Positions 34,874 to 43,442 are shown, counted from the first letter of the stretch. The stretch is 45,044 nt of DNA from Bacteroidota bacterium (GCA_947447375.1 CANFJB010000016.1:1-45044); one strand, 5' to 3'. Notes: generated by a model from the letters alone, not told the origin. Numbers and translations are program-made.

Positions 34874-36160
34874 ATGTTATATAAAAGAAGCAGCGCACTA
34901 TTTGCGGAAGCAGAAAAAGTAATTCCGGGAGGAGTAAATTCCCCTGTAAGAGCATTTAAAGCGGTTGGAGGCACTCCTATATTTGCGAAAAGCGCAAAAG
35001 GAGCTTATGTTTTTGATGAGGATGGGAATCGATATATAGATTACATTAATTCGTGGGGACCAATGGTTTTAGGTCATGCCTATCCGCCTGTTGTTGATGC
35101 GGTGATTGAGAAAGCCAAACTAGGGACTTCTTTTGGAATGCCTACAGAAATGGAAACTCAAATAGCAGCTTTAGCAATTAAAATGGTTCCTGGAATTGAT
35201 AAAATACGTTTTGTAAATTCTGGAACAGAAGCTTGCATGAGCGCGATTCGTTTGGCTCGTGGATTTACTAAAAAAGATAAAATTATAAAATTTGCTGGTT
35301 GTTATCACGGTCATTCGGATTCCTTTTTGATTCAAGCGGGGAGTGGCGCAGTGACTTTCGGCTCTCCAAATAGTCCGGGTGTAACTCAAGGAACCGCAAA
35401 AGATACTTTGTTAGCAAAATATAATGATTTAGAAAGTGTAACGGCGCTTGTGAATGCTAATTTGGGCGAAATTGCAGCAATAATTATTGAGCCTGTGGCA
35501 GGTAATATGGGTTGTATTCCGCCAAAAGAAGGTTTTTTAGAAGCGTTAAGACAAATAGGTAATGACAATAATATCTTGTTAATTTTTGATGAAGTAATGA
35601 CAGGTTTTCGCCTTGCAAGGGGAGGAGCGCAGGAATTACTGAATGTAAATGCTGATATTGTTACTTTTGGGAAAGTCATAGGAGGTGGTTTACCAGTTGG
35701 TGCATTTGCCGCAAGAGCAGAAATCATGAATTATTTAGCGCCTTTAGGTCCCGTTTATCAAGCGGGAACATTGTCGGGGAATCCACTAGCAATGGCTGCG
35801 GGATTGGCAATGTTAAACGCATTAGAACAAGATAATGGCGTTTTTGAAAGATTGGCTGACAAAACACTTTATTTAGAAAAGGGAATTCAAAAAGTGCTTT
35901 CTGAAAATGGGATTTCTTTTACCATCAATAGATTGGGATCAATGATATCTGTTCACTTTGATGAAAGCCCGGTTTTTGATTTTCAATCGGCTTCAAAAGG
36001 CGATAATGAAACCTTCAAGAAATTCTTCCACGGTTTATTAGCAGAAGGAGTTTATATTGCGCCTTCAGCTTATGAAACTTGGTTCATTTCAGATGCTTTA
36101 ACCTATGAAGATTTAGATTATACAATAAATGCAATTGATAAAGTTGCAAAAATACTATAA
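34874..36160 (+). CDS. hemL: Glutamate-1-semialdehyde 2,1-aminomutase
   Basis: The protein has 428 residues, full length. It converts glutamate-1-semialdehyde to 5-aminolevulinate in the C5 route to haem, using PLP. Class III aminotransferase motifs: [11 protein letters not shown] (18-28), [16 protein letters not shown] (115-130), CYHGHSDSF, the Asp contact [10 protein letters not shown], and [14 protein letters not shown] with the Schiff-base K267. It is the last gene of a three-gene plus-strand unit with the PLP enzyme and glucosaminidase genes and is followed by a strong terminator. The start ATG at 34874 precedes the conserved [17 protein letters not shown]. Confidence 0.97.
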   Translation: MLYKRSSALFAEAEKVIPGGVNSPVRAFKAVGGTPIFAKSAKGAYVFDEDGNRYIDYINSWGPMVLGHAYPPVVDAVIEKAKLGTSFGMPTEMETQIAALAIKMVPGIDKIRFVNSGTEACMSAIRLARGFTKKDKIIKFAGCYHGHSDSFLIQAGSGAVTFGSPNSPGVTQGTAKDTLLAKYNDLESVTALVNANLGEIAAIIIEPVAGNMGCIPPKEGFLEALRQIGNDNNILLIFDEVMTGFRLARGGAQELLNVNADIVTFGKVIGGGLPVGAFAARAEIMNYLAPLGPVYQAGTLSGNPLAMAAGLAMLNALEQDNGVFERLADKTLYLEKGIQKVLSENGISFTINRLGSMISVHFDESPVFDFQSASKGDNETFKKFFHGLLAEGVYIAPSAYETWFISDALTYEDLDYTINAIDKVAKIL

Positions 36161-36161
36161 C

Positions 36162-36196
36162 AAAAAAAGGGCTTTCAAATCGAAAGCCCTTTTTTT
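36162..36196. terminator. Bidirectional terminator after hemL
   Basis: A perfect 15-bp stem (36162-36176 and 36182-36196; core GGGCTTTC/GAAAGCCC) with a 5-nt loop, A-run before and T-run after, lies between convergent genes ending at 36160 and 36212. Confidence 0.92.
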
Positions 36197-36211
36197 CATT
36201 AAATGAAGATA

Positions 36212-36592
36212 TTATTTTTCAAAAGCATCTGTGCTTAACAATTGATTATAAAGAGCAGTATTTGCTTTCAATTTTTCTAGTCTTTCAGAATCTATTGTAG
36301 CTTCAATTTTCAAACCTACAATTCTTGACATTTCTTTTTTGCTATCGTTAGTTTCAGTAGCACTTTGCATCACTTGGTGTTTCATTTCAAATAAACCACA
36401 GAAAGCAACAGTTAAATTTTCGTCAAGACCTAAAAACTGAGAAATGGCAACTCCGTCTTTTTTACCCGCTTCTGCAGGAGTAAGTTTCACAACTTCTTTA
36501 GTTACAGCAGTAGTTGTTTTTTTCTTGTTTTGAGCATTTGCAGTTACGCTTACAGCTAACATTAAAAAACAGGCAATTATTATTTTTTTCAT
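36212..36592 (-). CDS. Small secreted protein of unknown function
   Basis: The protein has 126 residues with a signal peptide (MKKIIIACFLMLAVSVTANAQ). The mature part starts Lys/Thr-rich (NKKKTTTAVTKEVVKLTPAE) and continues as a probably helical domain (LDENLTVAFCGLFEMKHQVM, then MSRIVGLKIEATIDSERLEKL). I do not recognise a family with confidence; the size, export signal and helical make-up parallel those of the Spy-like protein encoded 61 bp upstream. It has its own -7 box. Likely periplasmic. Confidence 0.75.
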   Translation of the reverse strand: MKKIIIACFLMLAVSVTANAQNKKKTTTAVTKEVVKLTPAEAGKKDGVAISQFLGLDENLTVAFCGLFEMKHQVMQSATETNDSKKEMSRIVGLKIEATIDSERLEKLKANTALYNQLLSTDAFEK

Positions 36593-36614
36593 GAGAATTG
36601 ATTTAAATTTAGTT

Positions 36615-36641
36615 CAAATCTAAATTATTTTTCTTAAACAA
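36615..36641 (-). promoter_or_regulatory. Promoter of the 126-residue secreted protein gene
   Basis: On the minus strand: TTG (36639-36641), 16-nt spacer, TAGATTTG (36615-36622), 22 bp before the ATG. The -7 box is exact; the spacing to the TTG is somewhat short. Confidence 0.5.
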
Positions 36642-36653
36642 AAAAATAAATAA

Positions 36654-37073
36654 TTATTTATCTTCAGTTTTTTCTCCTTTTTCTTCTTTTTTATTCTTTC
36701 TTTCCTCTCTTTTTTCTTCCATTTTCTCTTTCATTTTCTCTTTTCTTTCTTCTTGAATTTTATCCCAAGCCTCATTTTGTTCAGGAGTAAGGATTTTACT
36801 TATTTTTTCCTTCATTGCTAAACGGTCTTCTTTGCTAGGTTTAAAGTTTGCGTCTGCTCTTTTTGCTTCTTGCTCTGCCATTAAAACTTTCATTTGCTTT
36901 TGTTGAGCTTCTGTAAGTTTTAATTGTTTTGTCATTCTTTTTAAACCTTTTTCGGCTCTTTCTGCAGGTGACATTTTTTCCATTGGTTCGTTACCTTCTT
37001 TTTCCTTTTTTTCAACTTGAGCAAATGTTGACATCCCTACTACTAATAAAGCAGCTACAATTAATTTTTTCAT
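36654..37073 (-). CDS. Spy/CpxP-like periplasmic protein with LTxxQ repeats and charged tail
   Basis: The protein has 139 residues. A signal peptide ending STFAQ is followed by a helical domain with two LTxxQ-type motifs (LTEAQQKQMKVLMAEQEAKR and ILTPEQNEAWDKIQEER), the signature of Spy/CpxP-type periplasmic chaperone-like proteins. The last 35 or so residues are nearly all Lys and Glu (KEKMKEKMEEKREERKNKK), a highly charged helix. In enterobacteria Spy/CpxP respond to envelope stress, but whether that holds here is unknown. It lies upstream of another small secreted protein gene with a 61-bp gap containing a promoter. Confidence 0.83.
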   Translation of the reverse strand: MKKLIVAALLVVGMSTFAQVEKKEKEGNEPMEKMSPAERAEKGLKRMTKQLKLTEAQQKQMKVLMAEQEAKRADANFKPSKEDRLAMKEKISKILTPEQNEAWDKIQEERKEKMKEKMEEKREERKNKKEEKGEKTEDK

Positions 37074-37156
37074 TTTATTTCTTCTTTTAGAGTTATGTTC
37101 ATAAGACGTAAGTAAATTGAAAAGGTTTAAGCTTTAACAAAAATTTAAATTACATA

Positions 37157-37194
37157 ATAAAAAAAGGGAACTCGATTGAGTTCCCTTTTTTATT
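37157..37194 (-). terminator. Terminator of the lysS-secreted protein unit
   Basis: A perfect 17-bp stem (37157-37173 and 37178-37194; core GGGAACTC/GAGTTCCC) with a GATT loop and A/T flanks. It overlaps the stop codon of the 417-residue protein gene by two bases and ends the minus-strand unit. Confidence 0.9.
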
Positions 37195-38446
37195 ATTTTC
37201 CGTCAAATCTCGTTTTTAATTCGGCGGCCATTTTTTCCTCTGTATCCGCAAATTGCTTGTCGTCGTAGCTTAATCGTAACGATTTAAAATCGGTTAAATA
37301 TTTATTTACTTTATCAAATTCATTGGTGATAATACTTGCGAAAATAATATTCTTTAACATTGCAATTCCTACTTTTTCATCAATTCTAGCTTTGCTATCG
37401 TCGTAATTTACTTCGGTCATAATTTTTTCCCAAATAGCAATAGCATTGGCAAGATCTTTAACAGCATCTTCTTGATGTTCAGTGTAATTTTTATATCCTG
37501 AAATAGCAAAATCTCTCGCTTTCTCAACATCGTCATATTCTCCTTTTCTGTTTTTTACTGAATAAACAACAGCATATCTAGAAACAGTTACATAACCATA
37601 TTGATCATTCAAATACTGGTTAATTCTCGACATTATCGATTCAATTTCTTGTCTTTCTATATACAGTCGAGTAGGTTTTGAACTTGTCGCTTTTGTTTGA
37701 AATTCGCTAGTTCCTTGAAAAATCCCTGACGACAAACTTTTACCATCAATACTTACTTGAAGCATCGTAGGATGTCGGAATTTTGTTACAAATTGGGTTT
37801 GTTTTGTATAAAATTTCTCTTTTGTTTGAGGATTGTAATTTTCAACATTTACTAGTGAAGCAACAGGCTCTACATATTCAAATCCTTTAAAATCAATTTT
37901 AATTTGAAGTCCATCAGTTCCATCGCCAAATCCATTCAATTTTACGTAGGTCTTCGCTAAAGTTTCTGGATTATAGATAATAACATCGCCCACATTTATC
38001 GATTCTAATCTTGGAACAGGAGGATCATAATAAACGGGTTTTGGTGGATATTGTAATACTGGTTTTTTATCTATTAGTGCTAATCTTTCCAAAGTGGTCA
38101 TTTTATTGAATTGATCTGACTCTAATTTATAACGTTCTTTGGCTTCTTCAAGTTTAACATTGTAATTTACCATATCTACTTCCGTAAACTTTTTCTTCGC
38201 GTCAGCAATTACATTTGGATAATTTTTAAGATCAGCCTGGTATTTGTCTTCTGCGATTTTTCTAAAAGTGCTATCGTCTTTTAAATATGGCGTTGTTACC
38301 GTAACAGCATAATTTTTTATGTTTGATGGCAACGTTTTTTTAGGAAATAATGTCTGTGTAAAAGACACACCTACAGTTTGAATATTCTGAGCATTTATTG
38401 TACTTAAAGCAAATGATAATGCGATTAATAGGATGTTTTTTTTCAT
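37193..38446 (-). CDS. Uncharacterised secreted protein (417 residues)
   Basis: A signal peptide (MKKNILLIALSFALSTINAQ) is followed by about 397 residues I cannot assign to a known family. Residues about 65-150 are charged and helical with a Pro-rich break (KPVLQYPPKPVYYDPPVP). A beta-rich middle (SINVGDVIIYNPETLAKTYVKLNGFGDG) and a helical C-terminal third (DFAISGYKNYTEHQEDAVKD and onward) that could be TPR-like follow. There is no T9SS sorting domain or lipobox, so a periplasmic location is likely. It begins 3 bp after the stop of the 503-residue secreted protein gene, so the two are cotranscribed, and a terminator overlaps its stop codon. Confidence 0.85.
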   Translation of the reverse strand: MKKNILLIALSFALSTINAQNIQTVGVSFTQTLFPKKTLPSNIKNYAVTVTTPYLKDDSTFRKIAEDKYQADLKNYPNVIADAKKKFTEVDMVNYNVKLEEAKERYKLESDQFNKMTTLERLALIDKKPVLQYPPKPVYYDPPVPRLESINVGDVIIYNPETLAKTYVKLNGFGDGTDGLQIKIDFKGFEYVEPVASLVNVENYNPQTKEKFYTKQTQFVTKFRHPTMLQVSIDGKSLSSGIFQGTSEFQTKATSSKPTRLYIERQEIESIMSRINQYLNDQYGYVTVSRYAVVYSVKNRKGEYDDVEKARDFAISGYKNYTEHQEDAVKDLANAIAIWEKIMTEVNYDDSKARIDEKVGIAMLKNIIFASIITNEFDKVNKYLTDFKSLRLSYDDKQFADTEEKMAAELKTRFDGK

Positions 38447-38449
38447 AAT

Positions 38450-39961
38450 TTAGAAGGTTAAATAACCAAATTTCTCATTACTTCCTGATTTTGCTCTAAC
38501 AATGTATTTCCCATCTTTAATTTTCACTAAAAATGTAGTATCTAAATCGAAATTCTCATCAAAACCATAATTGTATCTGTATTTTAATTCCAAACCAGTT
38601 TCAGGAATTAACGTATTTGAAATTAAATTTCCACTTGCATCATAAGTATCAAAAGCAGTAAATCTATCGTCCATTACATAACGGTCAATTTTCGTTTTTT
38701 GAGTATCATTATAAAGAAGAATAAGTTGGTTGTTGTTCAAAATCGGCAAATAAGAAAGATACGTTCCATTATCATTTGTAGTATTTGGTTCTTCGTATTT
38801 CAATTCTTTTTTCCATTCTAATTTCCCAGTTTCGTTATCTAATTTTCCAAAAACAAAAGCGGTATTTGAATAGAAATTGTCTTTTTCAAAATTGTAAGAA
38901 CCTGCTCCTGGTACTGGCGGTTTGTTTTTTTGCAATAAAAACATTTTATCAGCAAAAAGCCAAGTTTTGATTCCGTCAAAGGTAAAGTCTTTCAAATTCA
39001 AACCTGGAATTTCTCCAGTTTCATTTGCTTCAATATATTTTTTTTCGCCTTTTCCGTTAAAACGCGCTGCATAAATTCCCGCTGCTGGAAGTCCGCCTCC
39101 ATACATTTGAACTCCTTTAGAACCAATTCGAGTGTACAATCCGTGGATGTAAAAATCATCACCGTCAAAGTGTCCTTGGAACTGATAAATTTGATAATCA
39201 TTATCAAATTTCAAGCTGGTTTCTTGCATTGTATCACTATTTCCATCCCAATAAAAAACAGTTTTGAAGGGTTTCATTTTTTGCAATTCTATTTCTTTAA
39301 CCACAAAAACAGTTCCTTGGTTAGATACAAATATTTTTGGCTCAGATTGTGTTCTGTTTATATATTGCGATTCAAATGAAATTTCTTTAAATACCTTAAA
39401 GTCTTTATCGATAAGAGTTACGTTAACTTTTTCATTTGTTTTTTTGTCAAAATTATATTGTTTAAAAACAGCATAAAACATCTTATTTGGCGATTGAGAA
39501 ATAAAATAAGATGAGTTTCTTGTTGGCATTGTAGTAATCAAAGCTGGTTTTGACTTTTCACTGGTTTCCAAATTTACTCTTTGCCAATACAATTCACGTT
39601 CTTTGGTTTTGGAATTGAATTCGTCTAAAAATATGATGTTATTAATTCCTTTTTCCGTAAACATTTCCAAATGGGTTTGCAAGGCCAATCCCATTACAGG
39701 TTGTCCAATACTCAAATCACTTGTTTTTTCTTTATTCAAATTGGTTAAAGAATACGAATTTGCTGTTACATTTCGATTAAAGACTTTATCGTTATAAATT
39801 GAATTCGTTTGATAAAATTTAGCATCAACCGTGTTATTAATTTTCGCATCAGTTTCTTTTAAAGATGTCGATGCCGCTCCCCAAGTGAATGTTTGTGCGC
39901 TTGTTTTTGAAATTGCAAAGCAAATAAATGCTGACAATAAAATTTTTGTTGTTAGTTTCAT
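38450..39961 (-). CDS. Uncharacterised secreted protein (503 residues), possibly beta-propeller
   Basis: A signal peptide ends FAISKTSAQ. The remainder is rich in alternating strands and turns (NNIIFLDEFNSKTKERELYW; KMFYAVFKQYNFDKKTN; GTVFVVKEIELQKMKP; KTWLFADKMFLLQK), which looks like a beta-propeller or similar all-beta fold, but no catalytic motif or named domain is recognisable. No T9SS sorting domain is visible at the C-terminus (ends FGYLTF). The gene begins only 9 bp after the lysS stop and is followed after 3 bp by another secreted protein gene, so all three probably share the lysS promoter. A functional tie to LysRS is not implied. Confidence 0.85.
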   Translation of the reverse strand: MKLTTKILLSAFICFAISKTSAQTFTWGAASTSLKETDAKINNTVDAKFYQTNSIYNDKVFNRNVTANSYSLTNLNKEKTSDLSIGQPVMGLALQTHLEMFTEKGINNIIFLDEFNSKTKERELYWQRVNLETSEKSKPALITTMPTRNSSYFISQSPNKMFYAVFKQYNFDKKTNEKVNVTLIDKDFKVFKEISFESQYINRTQSEPKIFVSNQGTVFVVKEIELQKMKPFKTVFYWDGNSDTMQETSLKFDNDYQIYQFQGHFDGDDFYIHGLYTRIGSKGVQMYGGGLPAAGIYAARFNGKGEKKYIEANETGEIPGLNLKDFTFDGIKTWLFADKMFLLQKNKPPVPGAGSYNFEKDNFYSNTAFVFGKLDNETGKLEWKKELKYEEPNTTNDNGTYLSYLPILNNNQLILLYNDTQKTKIDRYVMDDRFTAFDTYDASGNLISNTLIPETGLELKYRYNYGFDENFDLDTTFLVKIKDGKYIVRAKSGSNEKFGYLTF

Positions 39962-39970
39962 GGTTTTATT

Positions 39971-41680
39971 TTAGTTAGTTAATTCTACTATTTTATTTTC
40001 TCCAACTAGAGAAACTTTAATCAATCCGTGTTTTGAAAGACCTTTCATTGCGGCATCCCATTTTTTTCCGCTTAAATCCGATTTTACTTTCAAAACTCCT
40101 AAATCCATTTTGTTGTCATTGGATTTTAAAAAGTCAATTATCAATTTTTCTTCCTCTGAAAGTTCAATTTGCACTTGTTTTTTCTCAGGACGCATTTGTG
40201 GGAAAAATAAAACTTCTTGAATAGAAGAATTATTAGTCAAAAACATCATCAATCGATCCATTCCAATTCCTAGACCAGAAGTTGGTGGCATTCCGTATTC
40301 CAATGCGCGAAGGAAATCTTCATCAATGAATTCGGTCGCCTCATCATCGCCTTTTTCGGCTAATTTCAATTGGTGCTCAAAGCGTTCTCTTTGGTCAATT
40401 GGGTCATTTAATTCAGAGTAAGCATTCGCTACTTCTTTACCGCAAACCATTAATTCAAAACGCTCAGTCAATTCAGGATTGTCACGGTGTGCTTTACAAA
40501 GCGGCGACATTTCCTTTGGATAATCAGTAATAAATGTTGGTTGGATGTAATTTCCTTCGCATTTAGCGCCAAAAATCTCATCAATCAATTTCCCTTTTCC
40601 CATTGTTGAATCTACGTCAATTCCCATTCCTCTTGCAGCGTCAAATAATTCTGCTTCTGATTTCCCAGAAATATCAAAACCTGTAAAATGCTTAATAGAA
40701 TCGGTCATTGTCACTCTTGCGTAAGGCGCTTTGAAGTTCACTTTATGTTCTCCAAAAGTAACTTCCGAAGTTCCATTTACAGCAACAGCGCAGTGTTCCA
40801 ATAAATTTTCGGTGAATTTCATCATCCAATTGTAGTCTTTGTAGGCTACATATATTTCCATAGCGGTAAATTCAGGATTGTGTGTTCTATCCATTCCTTC
40901 ATTTCTGAAGTTTTTCGAAAACTCATAAACTCCTTCAAAACCGCCAACAATTAATCTTTTTAAATACAATTCATTTGCAATTCTCATATACAATGGAATG
41001 TCTAACGAATTGTGGTGAGTTATAAACGGACGAGCAGCAGCACCACCAGGAATAGGTTGTAAAACTGGAGTTTCAACTTCCAAATAGCCTTGTTCATTAA
41101 AAAACGAACGCATTGCATTGAACAATTTTGTTCTTTTTACAAAAGTTTCTTTCACGTGGTCGTTTACCGTTAAATCTACATAACGGCGACGGTATCTTTG
41201 CTCAGGATCGGCAAAAGCATCGTGTGTTTTTCCGTCAGCATCGGTTTTTACAACTGGAAGTGGTTTTAACGCTTTCGATAAAACGGTTAAACCATAAACG
41301 TGAATAGAAATTTCACCCACTTGAGTCTTAAAAACAGTTCCTTTAATTCCAATAAAGTCACCAATATCCAATAGTTTTTTGAAAACTACATTGTACATTG
41401 TTTTTTCTTCATCATTAGAAATATCGTCTCTCGAAATGTAAATTTGAATTCGCCCTTCAGAATCCTTAAGTTCAGCAAATGAAGCCTTTCCCATGATTCT
41501 CTTTCCCATTAATCGACCTGCTAAAACGACTTCTTTACCTTCAAATTTTTCGAAATTCGCTAAAATTTCATTTGATAAAGCTGTGGTAACAAATTCGTCA
41601 GCAGGATAAGGGTTTATTCCCAAATTGCGTAATTCTTGAAGCGCTTCTCTACGAAGTATTTCTTGCTCGGATAATGCCAT
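39971..41680 (-). CDS. lysS: Lysine--tRNA ligase, class II, with C-terminal extension
   Basis: The protein has 569 residues; typical class II LysRS is about 500. An N-terminal OB-fold anticodon-binding domain (VVLAGRLMGKRIMGKASFAEL, residues about 50-165) precedes the class II core: motif 1 region YLEVETPVLQPIPGGAAARP, motif 2 FRNEGMDRTHNPEFT, motif 3 GLGIGMDRLMMFLT. About 65-70 extra residues follow the core (EEEKLIIDFLKSNDNKMDLG onward), resembling a small winged-helix domain; I recall such tails in flavobacterial LysRS. The promoter is excellent (TTG-19-TATCTTTG). It heads a unit with two secreted protein genes and is divergent from lipB. Confidence 0.97.
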   Translation of the reverse strand: MALSEQEILRREALQELRNLGINPYPADEFVTTALSNEILANFEKFEGKEVVLAGRLMGKRIMGKASFAELKDSEGRIQIYISRDDISNDEEKTMYNVVFKKLLDIGDFIGIKGTVFKTQVGEISIHVYGLTVLSKALKPLPVVKTDADGKTHDAFADPEQRYRRRYVDLTVNDHVKETFVKRTKLFNAMRSFFNEQGYLEVETPVLQPIPGGAAARPFITHHNSLDIPLYMRIANELYLKRLIVGGFEGVYEFSKNFRNEGMDRTHNPEFTAMEIYVAYKDYNWMMKFTENLLEHCAVAVNGTSEVTFGEHKVNFKAPYARVTMTDSIKHFTGFDISGKSEAELFDAARGMGIDVDSTMGKGKLIDEIFGAKCEGNYIQPTFITDYPKEMSPLCKAHRDNPELTERFELMVCGKEVANAYSELNDPIDQRERFEHQLKLAEKGDDEATEFIDEDFLRALEYGMPPTSGLGIGMDRLMMFLTNNSSIQEVLFFPQMRPEKKQVQIELSEEEKLIIDFLKSNDNKMDLGVLKVKSDLSGKKWDAAMKGLSKHGLIKVSLVGENKIVELTN

Positions 41681-41701
41681 TGTGATCTGTTTTTAAGAAT
41701 G

Positions 41702-41731
41702 CAAAGATAGTTAAATTTGAAAATGTGGCAA
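41702..41731 (-). promoter_or_regulatory. lysS promoter
   Basis: Minus strand: TTG (41729-41731), 19-nt spacer, TATCTTTG (41702-41709), 21 bp before the lysS ATG. Both boxes and spacing fit the Bacteroidetes consensus. Confidence 0.8.
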
Positions 41732-41782
41732 TTTGAAAATTTGAAAATTAATTTGACAATCCATTTAAAGTTTTTAAGTATT

Positions 41783-41798
41783 TAACTTTGTAACTTTG
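41783..41798 (+). promoter_or_regulatory. Tandem -7 boxes of lipB (TAACTTTG twice)
   Basis: Two directly adjacent copies of TAACTTTG (41783-41790, 41791-41798), each an exact TAnnTTTG match, lie 17-32 bp before the lipB ATG at 41816. No TTG lies at the normal -33 distance from either copy. They could define two start sites 8 bp apart. Confidence 0.65.
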
Positions 41799-41815
41799 CA
41801 TCACAAATAAAACCA

Positions 41816-42514
41816 ATGAACAAAAATATCCAATTTCAAGATCTCGGTTTGAAAGACTACAAAACCACTTGGGAATACCAAGAGGAATTGTTCAAGGGAA
41901 TTGTGGACTTAAAAATCAAGAATAGGAGAGAGGAAACCAATTTGCAAACGCCAAATTATTTTTTGTTTGTGGAACATCCGCACGTTTATACTTTGGGGAA
42001 AAGCGGAGATTTAGAAAATTTGCTTTTATCCGAAAAACAATTGGAAGCAAAAGGAGCGACTTTTTACAAAATCAATCGCGGTGGCGATATAACCTATCAC
42101 GGACCAGGGCAAATTGTGGGTTATCCAATATTAGATTTGGATAATTTTTTTACGGATATTCATAAGTATTTGCGCTTTTTGGAAGAGGTAATAATTTTGA
42201 CTTTAGCCGACTATAGTATAATAGGTACAAGAAGCGAAGGCGAAACAGGAGTTTGGTTGGATGTTGGAACTCCATTTGCAAGAAAAATTTGTGCTTTGGG
42301 GGTTCGCGCTTCTAGATGGGTTACGATGCATGGATTTGCATTAAATGTCAATGCCGATTTGGGTTATTTTGATAATATTATCCCTTGTGGAATTAAAGGT
42401 AAAGCAGTTACTTCTTTAAATGTAGAATTGGGAGTTGAAAAAGTGGACGAGCAGGAAGTGAAAGATAGAATTTTGAAACACTTCTCGGATTTATTTGAAA
42501 GCGATTTTTTTTAA
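41816..42514 (+). CDS. lipB: Lipoyl(octanoyl) transferase
   Basis: The protein has 232 residues. It moves octanoyl from octanoyl-ACP to lipoyl domains, the first step of lipoate biosynthesis. Key features: FVEHPHVYTLGKSG (51-64), INRGGDITYHGPGQIVGYP (86-104), the Lys-bearing RKICALGVR with K157, and the catalytic Cys in IPCGIKGKAVTSL (C191). The ATG at 41816 follows a double -7 box. lipA is not in the window. It converges with rnhB across an unusual tandem repeat array. Confidence 0.97.
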   Translation: MNKNIQFQDLGLKDYKTTWEYQEELFKGIVDLKIKNRREETNLQTPNYFLFVEHPHVYTLGKSGDLENLLLSEKQLEAKGATFYKINRGGDITYHGPGQIVGYPILDLDNFFTDIHKYLRFLEEVIILTLADYSIIGTRSEGETGVWLDVGTPFARKICALGVRASRWVTMHGFALNVNADLGYFDNIIPCGIKGKAVTSLNVELGVEKVDEQEVKDRILKHFSDLFESDFF

Positions 42515-42570
42515 CCACAAAGAGCGCAAAGTTTTTTTAAACACGAATTACACTAATTAGCACAAATTTT
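42515..42570. repeat. Dispersed-repeat-like segment after lipB
   Basis: Directly after the stop, CCACAAAGAGCGCAAAG is followed by a T-run and then three phased 9-10-bp units CACGAATTA, CACTAATTAG, CACAAATTT (42542-42569). I recall ACCACAAAGxxCxCAAAG and CACGAATT motifs as frequent intergenic repeats in Bacteroidetes; compare the CCACGAATT arms at 25414 and 25532. No terminator hairpin is evident for lipB. Confidence 0.45.
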
Positions 42571-42574
42571 AAAA

Positions 42575-42750
42575 GTCTATTATCTTTCAGTCTATTATCT
42601 TTTGGTCTATTATCTTTTGGTCTATTATCTATTAGTCTATTAGTCTATTATCTCTTCGTCTATTATCTCTTCGTCTATTATCTCTTTGTCTATTAGTCTA
42701 TTATCTCTTGCTCTATTATCTCTTTATCTCTTCGTCTATTATCTTTTTCT
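42575..42750. repeat. 15-bp tandem repeat array (GTCTATTATCTCTTC type) overlapping the rnhB 3' end
   Basis: About a dozen units of GTCTATTATCTYTTN, some shortened to GTCTATTA, run from 42575 to about 42750. The strand is strongly pyrimidine-rich. The last units (42716-42750) are coding on the minus strand and give the RnhB end [10 protein letters not shown]. The 15-bp (5-codon) unit keeps frame in full copies. The array has no spacers, so it is not a CRISPR. Confidence 0.85.
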
Positions 42751-43387
42751 CTTCCAATAACCGAAACGTCATTCGATGGTATTTCGTAACTCCATATTTT
42801 AATATCGCTGCTCGGTGTTCTTTTGTAGGGTAGCCTTTATTTTGTTTCCAATTGTACATTGGGAATTCTTCGTGAATTAAATCCATGTAATCATCTCGGT
42901 AGGTTTTTGCCAATACTGATGCAGCCGCAATACTTAAAAATTTCGAATCCCCTTTTATGATCGATGTACTAGGAATTGATTTTATTAAATCAAGTTCTTC
43001 GGTGGTAAAAACTTTTCCTAAAGTATTAGAATGACTTCCTTTTGAAATTAATGGGCGGTTTCCATCTACTATAATATGTTGGGGAATTTTATTTAAGTTT
43101 AATATTGTTTCTTGCATTGCTTTTAAAGAAGCATTTAAAATATTTATTTCATCAATAATTAATGGTTCAATATGGGTAACCGAATAGGATATCGCTTCAC
43201 TTATTATTATAGGACGCAAAGCAAATCTATTTTTTTCTGAAAGTAATTTAGAATCGGTAAGTAAATTATTTGAAAAATTTTCAGGAAGAATTACAGCCGC
43301 AGCAGTAACAGGTTCTGCGATACAGCCTCGGCCCGCTTCGTCAGTTCCTGCTTCTATGCAATTCTCTAAAAAATAACTCCTTAACAT
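42716..43387 (-). CDS. rnhB: Ribonuclease HII
   Basis: The protein has 223 residues. It cleaves RNA in RNA-DNA hybrids and removes misincorporated ribonucleotides. The catalytic [14 protein letters not shown] gives D16 and E17; D108 lies in [10 protein letters not shown] and D147 in [19 protein letters not shown]; then [21 protein letters not shown]. The stretch between the DGNR and KGD motifs ([20 protein letters not shown]) is longer than in the classical enzyme, perhaps a surface loop. The C-terminal residues are encoded by tandem repeat units that continue past the stop, so the natural end may differ between strains. It has its own -7 box, and lipB converges on it. Confidence 0.94.
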   Translation of the reverse strand: MLRSYFLENCIEAGTDEAGRGCIAEPVTAAAVILPENFSNNLLTDSKLLSEKNRFALRPIIISEAISYSVTHIEPLIIDEINILNASLKAMQETILNLNKIPQHIIVDGNRPLISKGSHSNTLGKVFTTEELDLIKSIPSTSIIKGDSKFLSIAAASVLAKTYRDDYMDLIHEEFPMYNWKQNKGYPTKEHRAAILKYGVTKYHRMTFRLLEEKKIIDEEIKR

Positions 43388-43412
43388 TAAATTAATATTG
43401 AATATTTCACTG

Positions 43413-43420
43413 CAAATCTA
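43413..43420 (-). promoter_or_regulatory. -7 box (TAGATTTG) of rnhB
   Basis: On the minus strand TAGATTTG lies 25 bp before the rnhB ATG at 43387; exact consensus, same sequence as the box at 36615. No -33 TTG seen. Confidence 0.55.
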
Positions 43421-43442
43421 TAAAAATTGATGGTTATATATT

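Noticed and set aside
35386..35727. 113-codon minus-strand open frame inside hemL
   Set aside because: Antisense to a strongly conserved coding region with no promoter or known domain.
42575..42750. CRISPR array
   Set aside because: The units are contiguous with no unique spacers, too short, and there are no cas genes nearby.
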